From positions 1 through 64,000 of the forward strand of contig JAUCBJ010000069.1 in assembly GCA_032718475.1 (NCBI GenBank): a DNA stretch of 64,000 bases, given 5' to 3'. Both the position numbers and the translations under genes were made by a program. The notes beneath the pieces are model-generated. The model was not told where the DNA came from. It was given only the letters and a program-made list of their open reading frames with translations, and ran no database searches. Origin of the DNA: Nemertoderma westbladi. Lineage: Eukaryota; Xenacoelomorpha; Nemertodermatida; Nemertodermatidae. Position 1 is the first letter of the stretch, and every line of letters starts with the position of its first letter. Shown one piece after another: positions 1 to 10,346 of this stretch.

Positions 1-1643
1 TATGTAGAGAACGGTTTAGCGATCCGTGTACTCGTAATAGCTGGACCGGGTATAGGAATTCTGGTCGTCGTCGACTCGCGTATAGTCGGAGTTCTCGCTT
101 CCTGTTCGGCCTTCTGCAGTGCGAACAGTTCTCGTAACTCTGTCCCTACACTCGCCCCACATTCTTCGATCATTCGCATCCCCTTCTCGGCGATTTCGTT
201 CGCCTTCCTAGTCCGTTCTTCGCTCTCTAAACTTAATCTCGCACTTTCCAACTGCGCCAGTTTACGTTCTTCTTCCTCCCTTGCTCGTCTCGCTGCGCCC
301 TCTTCTTCCACACGCGCCTTCTCTTCATACAACGCCCGTCGCTCCCTCTCGCGCTCAAGTTCGCGCTCCTTGCGCTCGCGTTCGAGCTGGAGTTCGCGTT
401 CCTTCTGTTCGCGTTCGAGCTGGAGTTCGCGTTCCTTCTGTTCGCGTTCGAGCTGGAGTTCGCGTTCCTTGCGTTCGCGTTCCGCTTGCTCGCGCTTACC
501 TTTCTCTTCCAACTCTCGCAACTTTGCGTCTAACTTACGTGTTCGCTCCCGTTCCCGCTCGGCTTCCTTCCGTGCTTCCGATGCACGCAAAACTTCCGCC
601 TGCTGTTCGTCCAGTCGGCGTCTTCTCTCCTCCGCCGAGTTGTGCGAAACAAGGGATCTAGCACATATTACCTTACCTCGCGCGTGACTAACCTGGGAAT
701 CGCCGCTGTCTCTAGATGCATCATCGGGTGGAGTCAACGTCCTCTGTTGGATGTTCTCCGTCGTCGGTAGCACCTGACCTGGTACCACCACTCCATTCTG
801 CATCAGCCAGCTAGTAACTTCCCTTTGATACCTGCGCTCCTCCTTGTCTTGGATCTCTTCTCGCTCCACTAACTCTCTCAGCTCTGCGTCACTCACTTGA
901 GTCGCCTGCGCTTGTGATGTCCATAGCAGCCAGTTCTCCGTCCTAACTCGTCGGAATCGCTCCGATAACTCGCGGTGCTCTAACAAGGCTGCTAAAACCC
1001 TGTCGTAAATCCTCGTTGCTACGTCGCTCGACTGAGACTCTACTGCCTTCTTCGCTAGGACTGCAAGCTCCTCCGTCTGCTTGAATAACGCTGAGTTATA
1101 TCCTCTTCTAACCTCTACTAACTCTACCCTCCCGATGTTCGCTGAGTCAGCTAACATCTTCCTTACCTTGTCCGCCGTCCGGGTTATATGTCCGGCGTGC
1201 GCGCGAAGTTTCTTCTTCATCGCAGTGTCGAACTCTCTATCACTTACCTGACTTACGCTCGGTGGACTTGAAGGATTATTTCGGGAACTACGGGTACTCC
1301 TTACAGCCGTCGGGACCACGGCACTTACCATACCCACAGGTCTGGAAACCGGGCTCCGGGCTCTCGCTTCTGCTACACTACCCTCCCTATCACTCACCTC
1401 TGTCCGGGCTGCCGTACAGTCCTTCCTTACAGTAGCGGTAGGGGATCCTAATACTATTACCTGAGGTTGTTGTTCTTCCTCACTAGTCACTGTCTCGTCC
1501 TCCTGTTCACTTACGTCAGCGTCGCTCGCTGCGTCGTCATAGTCGGCATTGTCGTCAACAGTAATATTGACGCTATCGTCAGTCGGCGGTCCAGCCGCCG
1601 TCTCGTAGCTGTCCTCTAGTGCCTCTTTGTCTGAGACACTCAT
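1..1643 (-). CDS. Gag-like coiled-coil protein of a minus-strand BEL/Pao-type LTR element (partial, runs off the left edge)
   Basis: Read from the ATG at 1643 leftwards, the minus strand is open for 547 codons with no stop before the edge, so the 3' part is missing. The N-terminal ~100 residues are acidic and Ser/Thr-rich. The middle is helical and charged. Residues ~330-470 form a Glu/Arg/Lys-rich coiled coil with three near-identical 11-residue units (REQKERELQLE type; plus-strand 380-475). The last part is less charged and ends in a Pro-rich stretch. The plan (acidic head, repetitive charged coiled coil, Pro-rich linker) matches the Gag half of the plus-strand element at 18878-27039. Both also carry several Val-Ser-Asp/Glu triplets encoded by GTAAGT-like bases. 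No zinc knuckle or pol is visible because the frame is cut. Assignment to BEL/Pao is inference from this resemblance; a host coiled-coil gene is the alternative. Confidence 0.6.
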   Translation of the reverse strand, partial: MSVSDKEALEDSYETAAGPPTDDSVNITVDDNADYDDAASDADVSEQEDETVTSEEEQQPQVIVLGSPTATVRKDCTAARTEVSDREGSVAEARARSPVSRPVGMVSAVVPTAVRSTRSSRNNPSSPPSVSQVSDREFDTAMKKKLRAHAGHITRTADKVRKMLADSANIGRVELVEVRRGYNSALFKQTEELAVLAKKAVESQSSDVATRIYDRVLAALLEHRELSERFRRVRTENWLLWTSQAQATQVSDAELRELVEREEIQDKEERRYQREVTSWLMQNGVVVPGQVLPTTENIQQRTLTPPDDASRDSGDSQVSHARGKVICARSLVSHNSAEERRRRLDEQQAEVLRASEARKEAERERERTRKLDAKLRELEEKGKREQAERERKERELQLEREQKERELQLEREQKERELQLERERKERELERERERRALYEEKARVEEEGAARRAREEEERKLAQLESARLSLESEERTRKANEIAEKGMRMIEECGASVGTELRELFALQKAEQEARTPTIRESTTTRIPIPGPAITSTRIAKPFST

Positions 1644-2459
1644 AGTCTAATAATGTTTTGCCTTCCGGCAAAAATATCTCGCAAAAGTTCGAGATATAAT
1701 TATAATTTAACCGAAATACGGTCAAATTATTTGTCAAATAATCAGTTGGTCCAAAATGTCAAAATAAATTCGCAATGCAATATTGTGAATTTAATGGGGT
1801 ATATAGTTATAGCAAATACTAGCACAATATTTAAACAAAAATATTATTATATAGCTATTATATAGCATTAAATACCGGTATAGCACAAAATAACTTTGAA
1901 TCTAATACAAAATATTCAAAATATTTGCCGCCCGAATATTTCTAATTTTATATATATATAGCTCTAATCAACGTAATTTTAATTTCAAATATTATTATGT
2001 ATCCACTAGCGCGTGGCTACATCTTCGGGTTGCGACTCTCTCTAACTCTCTCTCTAACTTGAGCGATTCAAAACCATGGCCGGCTAAACCTAAATATCCT
2101 AACTAATAAATTGAGTTCAGCTTCGCAGTTAAACAACCGATAATTTTTTACTGCTTCCACAAACACACTGGTGCCAACAGAACAACTAACCTTGTTTGCT
2201 GTGAGATTCCACGTCCGCGTCCAAAGATTCAGTCCCTTCGCTGATTGCAAACCGAACCCGCAGACCCACACGAACCCCAAACTCAGAAGTTCCGTCTTGC
2301 CATGTATCTCCAGATGGTATAAAATAACTAAGCGGTTACCTAACATACCGGTACAAAACTCTAGAATTTTACAAAATAATTTTGACCGAAAACTGAATTC
2401 TCGCAAACCTAGCTAATAATTTCAAAAAACTTACTAATTACTGTTTGCCCTAAGGCCTA

Positions 2460-3010
2460 AGGAACTGCTGTATTCGCAATTAGTAAAAACGCACTACCGT
2501 ACATCCACTGTATGCAGTACAGTAAGTAAAACAGTACACCAACCTAACAGCCTAATGATACTGTGTATGGTACGGCAAAACAAATGTCCCTTCTACCGTA
2601 CGCAGTAACAGCAATCAGCCTAATGTACTACTGTACTATCGTACGCAACCAGTGAATACAGTAATCTAAACTAACAACCTAATAGAATAAACTCAATGTC
2701 TTACTGTACGCTAGCCTATAGCCTACAGCAGACGATCACGTGCTCCAACTTATTACTTAATACTGTGATACTACTATCAGCCTAAGAATACACTATTGAC
2801 TGCCGCAAGCAACAGCCAATAACACGCGTATTACTGATACGAAGTATCAGTAATCTAAACCAACAGTAGTCTAAACTAACAGCCTAAGAATACTCTATCT
2901 GCCTTACTGTACGCAGTACAGCAAAGCAATAGCCGCGTATTACTGATAAACAACCGCGACCTCTATACTAACAGCAGAACTGTTGAACAGACAAATACTG
3001 GTATACTTCT
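2460..3010. repeat. Degenerate short repeats in the minus-strand element's leader
   Basis: The motifs CTAAACTAACAGCCTAA, ACTGTACGCAGTACAG and close variants recur several times with irregular spacing, for example near 2545, 2665, 2845 and 2870. The repeats are too diverged for a fixed period. The plus-strand element also has a repeat-rich leader. Confidence 0.45.
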
Positions 3011-4552
3011 CTGCCAACCTAATAAGTTCCCGCCTAACCAATAAGACACGAAGACTGCTCTACTGTTAAGTAAAGGGGATCAGGAGCGTGCTATTACTAA
3101 ATTGTAAGGGTTGCTAAATACAAAACCGCTACTTACCGTTAGATGGCGCTAATCTGCCGTCCACTAATATATTTTACTAATTTTACACAACTCCTGCAAA
3201 ATCGCTTGTTCCTTTCTCTACCGATCGCTCGATAGAGAGCTAACTGTTCGAATCTATGAGCCACGCGGGAATAACCAAAACAATAAACCCGAGTCGGCTC
3301 CCTAAGCTTACTTAAGACGAGTGCGAGAGGCCTTGCACTCAGAGTATTCTTACGCCTAATTCTATCACTTATTAAAGCACGCTATTACCTACGTCTTTCT
3401 AATCGCGAATACTGGAGGTTCCCTAACGTAATGTGTGAATGCGAGAATATTTAAAATATCAAAACGGTACAGTATCTGTTTCTACGTGGATAATACCACC
3501 CCGGGTCTAAAACTGCCCGCGACTGGCTTTAGGCCAGCAAAATTACTAGCGTATCGTGCGTACCGAATAGTGCGTTCTAGCTGATTGCCCGCTAATGCAA
3601 ATAACCGCTCAGCGTGAATAGTTTACAGTATACTAATTATTACCTTAGCTACTCTCCGCTATGCTGCGTACTAATTCTTAATTTTTTACTAATTAATTAC
3701 AGTCACGAATATTTAACAGCGTACTAATTACTAAGAGTTCCAGAATACGTAATTCTAATTTATCACGCAACAGGTTTCGATAGTAATAGCCTAATTTGCC
3801 GTATTACTTTGACCTAATCAATAACTAATTATTGTAACTAAGAAATAGAAATCAATCAAAGGAAAAGAGCGCCTATCTAAGCATTCGTAATCTTAGGCAC
3901 ACTTCAATAACACACCAATCAGCGTTAGAAATCACAGTTTACAATTGTGCAATTCACTACTCGTACTCCACACTCAACGTTGTAATACGCGCAGGCCTCT
4001 CCCAGGTACATCTAGGACTCCTAACTAACCCAATTCCTGCCCCCCTAATACTAAATAGAGACAAAATCTGGATCATCAGCCCCCTAATTTGCTGTACCGG
4101 CGATCGGTCTGCGTGCCGCAGTGCAAGTTACCCGCCCGCAACGGTGACCCTGGCCAGCGTTGCTCGCTTTGAATCCTCCGCTCTCTCCTAGTCGCTCAAC
4201 CCCCCGATGCGCCCACCGCCCACTGGCACCTTAGCTCTCCATGATGCTAATAGCTACCGTAGCGGCGCATGCAAATCACAAAGTCTGACAGTCTCAGAAT
4301 CCCTTAGGATTATTGCGCAGAAAGAATCACATAGAACCATTAATCAAAGGTAGAAATCATAGTTCAATTGTAATTAGCAGCAATCAAAGGAATTATTGAG
4401 AAACACAAGCAAGTAATCGCACTAGCAAATCATTTCACGAAAATTAATCAAATTAGCAAATTGCAGAAAATATCAAGAAAAAACAGCAAGACAGGTGCTA
4501 GGGCTAGGTGTCATGTGATGAGTAGAAGATGAGGCTTTACCGGCACACCGCC

Positions 4553-4612
4553 AATTTATAGGTGATCCGGATGGGATGATGCAATAGGGTGACTCAATCG
4601 CTCTCCTATTGG
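4553..4612 (-). promoter_or_regulatory. Candidate LTR promoter (TATA plus CCAAT) facing left
   Basis: On the minus strand a CCAAT box (4612-4608) is followed about 50 bp later by TATAAATT (4560-4553). This is the usual order and approximate spacing for an RNA polymerase II core promoter. It points toward the Gag-like frame that starts at 1643. Function is inferred. Confidence 0.4.
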
Positions 4613-4981
4613 CTCTCCAGTCCGTGCTAGCACTAGACCAACCTGGAAGCAGCTAGTCCAATAAGGAGGCCGGATTGTAGCCCTATTTGCTTCCCTTCCT
4701 CGAATTATTACCATATATGGTAATGGTTCACGTCTCTGGCTGCTGAATGGCCAGGACAGCGTCCCTATATGCTAGCCCTACTAAAGCTAATATCAGCAAG
4801 CACTGAATCCAGGGTCCGAATAAACTTACCCTGGAACTATCTACATATAACCTAATACAAAATTACGTAGGTAGGGCTACATACTATACAAAATGGATGG
4901 TTTCAAATATATGGGCGTTTTGATTTCCCTACCTAAATACCACTGCGTTATTATGCCTTATCTAAAATATCATGCTGCACA

Positions 4982-5075
4982 ACGGACTAATATTACGTAC
5001 AGTATAACGGACTAATATTGCATACTGCATGACGGACTAATATTGCATACTGCATGATGACTAATATTATGGATA
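4982..5075. repeat. 25-bp tandem repeat, about 4 copies
   Basis: Units begin ACGGACTAATATT at 4982, 5007 and 5032, with a shortened ATGACTAATATT unit at 5057. The period is exactly 25 bp. It lies just left of the larger 54-bp array. Confidence 0.85.
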
Positions 5076-5180
5076 CAGCGCCATATACCGTAACAAGATG
5101 CTTAATAAATGGCGTTTTAAAAATAGAAGCATTGCGTTTTCTCGTACAATACACTGATACAAGATTGGCATATTTTGCTA

Positions 5181-6160
5181 CTTCTTGGGCGGGTTATATA
5201 TACCCAGTATACAATTAAGTTAACCCGCGGAGGACTCTTCTTGGGCGGGTTATATACCCAGTATATAATTGAGTTAACCCGCGGAGAACTCTTCTTGGGC
5301 GGGTTATATACCCAGTATACAAATGAGTTAACCCGCGGAGGACTCTTCTTGGGCGGGTTATATACCCAGTATACAATTGAGTTAACCCGCGGAGGACTCT
5401 TCTTGGGCGGGTTATATACCCAGTATATAATTGAGTTAACCCGCGGAGAACTCTTCTTGGGCGGGTTATATACCCAGTATACAATTGAGTTAACCCGCGG
5501 AGGACTCTTCTTGGGCGGGTTATATACCCAGTATACAATTGAGTTAACCCGCGGAGGACTCTTCTTGGGCGGGTTATATACCCAGTATACAATTGAGTTA
5601 ACCCGCGGAGGACTCTTCTTGGGCGGGTTATATACCCAGTATATAATTGAGTTAACCCGCGGAGAACTCTTCTTGGGCGGGTTCTATACCCAGTATATAA
5701 TTGAGTTAACCCGCGGAGGACTCTTCTTGGGCGGGTTATATACCCAGTATACAATTGAGTTAACCCGCGGAGGACTCTTCTTGGGCGGGTTATATACCCA
5801 GTATACAATTGAGTTAACCCGCGGAGGACTCTTCTTGGGCGGGTTATATACCCAGTATACAATTGAGTTAACCCGCGGAGGACTCTTCTTGGGCGGGTTA
5901 TATACCCAGTATATAATTGAGTTAACCCGCGGAGGACTCTTCTTGGGCGGGTTATATACCCAGTATACAATTGAGTTAACCCGCGGAGGACTCTTCTTGG
6001 GCGGGTTATATACCCAGTATACAATTGAGTTAACCCGCGGAGGACTCTTCTTGGGCGGGTTATATACCCAGTATATAATTGAGTTAACCCGCGGAGGACT
6101 CTTCTTGGGCGGGTTCTATGTACCCAGTATACAATTAAGTTAACTCGCGGAGGACTCTTC
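5181..6160. repeat. 54-bp minisatellite, about 18 copies
   Basis: The array has near-identical 54-bp units. Each contains GCGGGTTA and, 22 bp later, its exact reverse complement TAACCCGC, so every unit can form an 8-bp stem. Variation is limited mainly to TATACAATT/TATATAATT, GAGGACT/GAGAACT and GTTATATAC/GTTCTATAC. Because 54 is a multiple of three, both strands stay open (322 codons plus, 269 minus) with an 18-residue period. These frames have no other sign of coding and are treated as by-products of the repeat. Confidence 0.95.
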
Positions 6161-6274
6161 CCGCCATTTCACTTAACAAATTTTCGACTGCCGTAAACGC
6201 TTGATTAACTAAATAGGTAATCATCACCAGAGTCTCACTCACTAACACCCCATAAACTATAAAAAACATAGAAT

Positions 6275-7555
6275 CCGTAAGCACCCTTAGTCAGTACTGT
6301 ATGTCCGTAAGCACCCTTAGTCAGTATGTCCGTAAGCACCCTTAGTCAGTATGTCCGTAAGCACCCTTAGTCAGTATGTCCGTAAGCACCCTTAGTCAGT
6401 ATGTCCGTAAGCACCCTTAGTCAGTATGTCCGTAAGCACCCTTAGTCAGTATGTCCGTAAGCACCCTTAGTCAGTATGTCCGTAAGCACCCTTAGTCAGT
6501 ATGTCCGTAAGCACCCTTAGTCAGTATGTCCGTAAGCACCCTTAGTCAGTATGTCCATAAGCACCCTTAGTCAGTTTGTCCGTAAGCACCCTTAGTCAGT
6601 ATGTCCGTAAGCACCCTTAGTCAGTATGTCCGTAAGCACCCTTAGTCAGTATGTCCGTAAGCACCCTTAGTCAGTATGTCCATAAGCACCCTTAGTCAGT
6701 ATGTCCGTAAGCACCCTTAGTCAGTATGTCCGTAAGCACCCTTAGTCAGTATGTCCGTAAGCACCCTTAGTCAGTATGTCCGTAAGCACCCTTAGTCAGT
6801 ATGTCCGTAAGCACCCTTAGTCAGTATGTCCGTAAGCACCCTTAGTCAGTATGTCCGTAAGCACCCTTAGTCAGTATGTCCGTAAGCACCCTTAGTCAGT
6901 ATGTCCGTAATCACCATTAGTCAGTATGTCCGTAAGCACCCTTAGTCAGTATGTCCGTAAGCACCCTTAGTCAGTATGTCCGTAATCACCATTAGTCAGT
7001 ATGTCCGTAAGCACCCTTAGTCAGTATGTCCGTAAGCACCATTAGTCAGTATGTCCGTAAGCACCCTTAGTCAGTATGTCCGTACCGTAAGCACCCTTAG
7101 TCAGTATGTCCGTAAGCACGCTTAGTCAGTCTGTCCGTAAGCACCATTAGTCAGTATGTCCGTAAGCACCCTTAGTCAGTATGTCCGTAAGCACCCTTAG
7201 TCAGTATGTCCGTAATCACCATTAGTCAGTATGTCCGTAAGCACCATTAGTCAGTATGTCCGTAAGCACCCTTAGTCAGTATGTCCGTAAGCACCCTTAG
7301 GCAGTATGTCCGTAAGCACCCTTAGTCAGTATTTCCGTAAGCACCCTTAGTCAGTATGTCCGTACCGTAAGCACCCTTAGTCAGTATGTCCGTAAGCACC
7401 CTTAGTCAGTATGTCCGTAAGCACCCTTAGTCAGTATGTCCGTAAGCACACTTAGTCAGTATGTCCGTAAGCACCCTTAGTCTGTATGTCCGTAAGCACC
7501 CTTAGTCAGTATGTCCGTAAGCACCCTTAGTCAGTATGTCCGTAAGCACCCTTAA
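6275..7555. repeat. 25-bp minisatellite, about 51 copies
   Basis: The monomer is ATGTCCGTAAGCACCCTTAG followed by TCAGT. Copies are nearly identical. Variants include GTAATCACCATTAG copies (6907-7240) and two 5-bp CCGTA insertions (near 7084 and 7364). Variant copies cluster in the right-hand half of the array. No link to the 25-bp repeat at 4982 is visible apart from unit length. Confidence 0.95.
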
Positions 7556-8155
7556 CGCTTGATGACAGTATTACTGCATTATTCACGATTGTTAGACTCT
7601 TATGGATTTGCAAAAGTATTTAATATTCGTTTAAATATTTACTTTTAAATAATTTAGACGATAAATATGAAATTACAGTATATAGCATAATGAAAAAATG
7701 TGATGACATGACAAATAATAACCTCTTCTAGTAGAATTGCTCCAAACGGCATACGAACTTCTAAATTAATACATACACATAAATACCGTACATAAATACG
7801 CAATAAATACCAATTTCTAAATTAAAAGCATTTCGATCTCCCTGTAACCCAAATTCGTAATCAAACTACTCGTAACGAGTGCGGCCCAACTTCCTTCTCA
7901 TGTCACTTATTTTATTTTATTATTCAATTTGCTTTGCATTACGGTAGGTAATTCTGTTTAGATCTGGTTCTCGTTGTTTTGTGTAGGCCCCCTCCCTATC
8001 TGTATTTAGTACGTATGCTTTATTGGTTGACCGTAAACTCTTAAACTCTTAAACATTTACTGTATACTGTAGGTATAATTACTGTTCATTACGTACGTAT
8101 GTATTGCCATGACCCTTATTGGGATAAAGGCTAATCTGAATAAAAATTAATATTA
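7556..8155. other. AT-rich spacer, nothing recognised
   Basis: About 600 bp of AT-rich DNA between the 25-bp array and the MITE. No reading frame, RNA gene or repeat could be supported. Confidence 0.6.
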
Positions 8156-8668
8156 TGCCCCCCTCACACGGAGCAACTTGTTTCTGCAACTTGTTTCTGA
8201 AACTTGTTGCTGGACCACCTCACACAGAGAAACTTGTTGCTGCAACTTGTTTCCGAAACTTGTTTCTGTGTGTGAGGACTCCAGCAACAAGTTTCTGCAA
8301 CTTGTTTCCGCAACTTGTTTCTGTGTGTGAGGGAGTCCAGCAACAAGTTGCTGGAAGTTATATTCCCAGCAACTTTTTGAAAAACTTTTATTACATTCCA
8401 TTTTGATACTAGCTAATATTAGATAATTTGAGTGATGTGATATTATATATAAATGACTGGACATGTTAGCTATTTATTTGCAAATAATTGTTATTTTCTT
8501 CAGCAACAAGTTTCTGTGTGTGAGGGGTCCAGCAACAAGTTGCAGAAACAAGTTTCGGAAACAAGTTGCTGAAACAAGTTGCAGCAACAAGTTTCTGTGT
8601 GTGAGGGGGTCCAGCAACAAGTTTCAGAAACAAGTTGCAGAAACAAGTTGCTCCGTGTGAGGGGGGCC
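8156..8668. mobile_element. Non-autonomous DNA transposon (MITE) with long inverted ends
   Basis: The right end, reverse-complemented, starts GGCCCCCCTCACACGGAGCA. The left end reads the same from 8157 after one mismatch at 8156. The two arms stay closely similar for about 100 bp. TTA follows the right end (8669-8671) and TTA precedes the left (8153-8155), a plausible 3-bp target duplication as made by PIF/Harbinger-type elements. Inside both arms a GCAACTTGTTTC-like 12-13-mer is repeated many times, possibly transposase-binding sites. No transposase is encoded; small frames here are shadows of the repeat. The superfamily is inferred only from TSD length and ends. Confidence 0.7.
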
Positions 8669-8934
8669 TTAAGCAAATACGCGCAATATTTAGTAATGTG
8701 TTAGCTAGTGTTTTTAAAATAATTTTTTTAAACATAATTTGGGTGAGTTTTGTTATTTGATAATGTTAAGCAAATTTAAAAATACAGTATATACAGTGTT
8801 CTAGAACATTAGCTATTATCATCTTCTAGTTATTATTAAAAAATATCAATTAATTTATTTTTGTTCCGCACTCCTCCCAAATAGTTCAGAATTTTGTTAA
8901 TACTCATATAGTCCAAAAAATCTAGCTACCATAA

Positions 8935-9490
8935 GACGACTTCCAATTACCTTGGATCATGGATAGAGGAGTAGCAAAAAAAGGCATAGAAGTTAGGAAA
9001 GCAAAGGCTTGGGTAGCTCTATCAACAATGGATACCATCTGGAAATCAGATCTCTCCAGACACCTGAAGACTAAGTTCTTTCGAGCCACAGTGGAAAGTG
9101 TATTTTTATACGGGGGTGAGACCTGGACACTGACTAAATCACTTGAACAACGAATTGATGGTTGCTACACAAGACTACTAAGGAAGGCCCTAAACATCAG
9201 CTGGAGACAACACATGACAAACGCCGAGCTCTCTGGTAAAATACCACCTGTATCAACCACCCTCCGTGAACGCAGATTAAGATTCAGTGGGCACTGCTGG
9301 CGAAGTAAAGACGAGGTCATACCAGATCTACTTTTCTGGCAACCAACTCATGGAAAGCGTAGTCGTGGACGACCGGCCATAACATAGATCAACTTGAAAG
9401 GGATACTGAACTTGAGAGAAACGAAATCGCGACAACCACAGTACGGAGAATCGGGAAGCCTGGAAGGATCTCATTTCCACTGTCCGAGTT
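8935..9490 (+). pseudogene. Non-LTR retrotransposon reverse transcriptase, C-terminal relic
   Basis: The open part (8959-9387) shows the region after the RT fingers/palm of non-LTR elements: KAKAWVAL, then FFRATVESVFLYGGETWTLT, GCYTRLLRKALNISWR, LRFSGHCWR and HGKRSRGRP. The catalytic FADD segment is absent, so this is a 5'-truncated copy. Frame breaks occur at the N-terminal edge (YLGSW is read in another frame near 8947-8962) and again after 9387, where a typical C-terminal tail continues in a different frame. A relic with no function is the likely status. It resembles the larger relic at 13782-15218 in motif order but is a different copy. Confidence 0.8.
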
Positions 9491-9570
9491 CGCTCGACCT
9501 AGTAGTAGTTGGAGAATCGGGAAGCCTGGAAGGATCTCATTTCCACTGTCCGAGTTCCGAGTTCGCTCGT
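9445..9570. repeat. 66-bp tandem duplication at the end of the RT relic
   Basis: GGAGAATCGGGAAGCCTGGA and the following ~30 bases occur at 9445 and again at 9511. The duplicated piece is the 3' end of the RT-derived sequence. Confidence 0.85.
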
Positions 9571-10346
9571 GTGATACAGTGTTGGCATTCCCTGTGTATT
9601 ATGTGTGGGCGTTGTGGCCACATGGATACATTAAACTGTATAGCTACAGACTAGGTTGTAATAATTAACTCATTGAAGTAAAGTGCTTTCTGCTCTATGA
9701 TGTGATGTCATTACATACATACAGTTGTTGTTTAGGTTGTTATAAATAAAACCGTGTTATTGTCTAAATACTGTACCTTTAAATTATAACTGGTTTGAAT
9801 AATTTAGTTTATAATTTATATTTTACATTCATTATTACTCTACTGTATACAGTATACATATACAATGGTGATTATTAGTTTTGTATAACTATTTACATAA
9901 TTGTGTAAAAAATAGAATTTTTCAGCGTTATCACCCGCGTGTATTTATGTACCGAGTGAATGCTGAGAGGAAGGTTTACATAAATAAAAAGGATATCACA
10001 AAAACTCTAATAAAGTTGACATAATGTAACAGAAGTAATAAATCTTAAGAAATTGTTAGTAAATTATTTTGGAACTGAGAAAGAACCTCTCCCGGCTGTG
10101 TCAGCCTGGTGCTTCCCACTGGTAATTACAGTAACATATTTTTATTAATAATAGATTCTGGAACATCAATATTGTAACGAAATTATTAAAGTTGGTACAG
10201 TAGTAAATCCTTCCTGTCTGATGGTTGGTATATTATTGTTATACATTACAGTATTATTAGGCCTAGCGGACCGGTGCAGTGTGGTACCGGTAACTGCTGA
10301 ACTGGGTAAGTAAAACTGTCAGATTGAGTTGCAACAAAAAGACACA
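9571..10346. other. AT-rich region upstream of the ATG13 frame
   Basis: There is no gene here. It presumably holds the promoter and 5'UTR of the next gene. A good splice-donor consensus (GGTAAGTA, GT at 10306) lies 41 bp before the start codon, but no matching acceptor could be placed, so a 5'UTR intron is only possible. No clear TATA box is assigned. Confidence 0.4.

Larger units (their letters stand above)
1644..4881 (-). other. Leader and probable 5' LTR of the minus-strand element
   Basis: This 3.2-kb AT-rich stretch has no convincing gene. It lies directly upstream (in minus orientation) of the Gag-like frame, where a 5' LTR and leader would be. Read on the minus strand, a possible LTR start TGTAGCCC lies at 4881, followed by CCAAT and TATA motifs. 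The inner LTR end and primer-binding site could not be fixed, because the partner LTR is outside the window. A 112-codon minus-strand frame at 2068-2406 has no recognisable character and is probably chance. Confidence 0.4.

Noticed and set aside
281-687. Arg/Ser-rich plus-strand frames
   Set aside because: They are the opposite strand of the coiled-coil repeat in the minus-strand Gag-like frame, which is far longer.
5175-6143. 322-codon and opposite-strand 269-codon frames over the 54-bp array
   Set aside because: A multiple-of-three repeat without stops gives open frames on both strands automatically.
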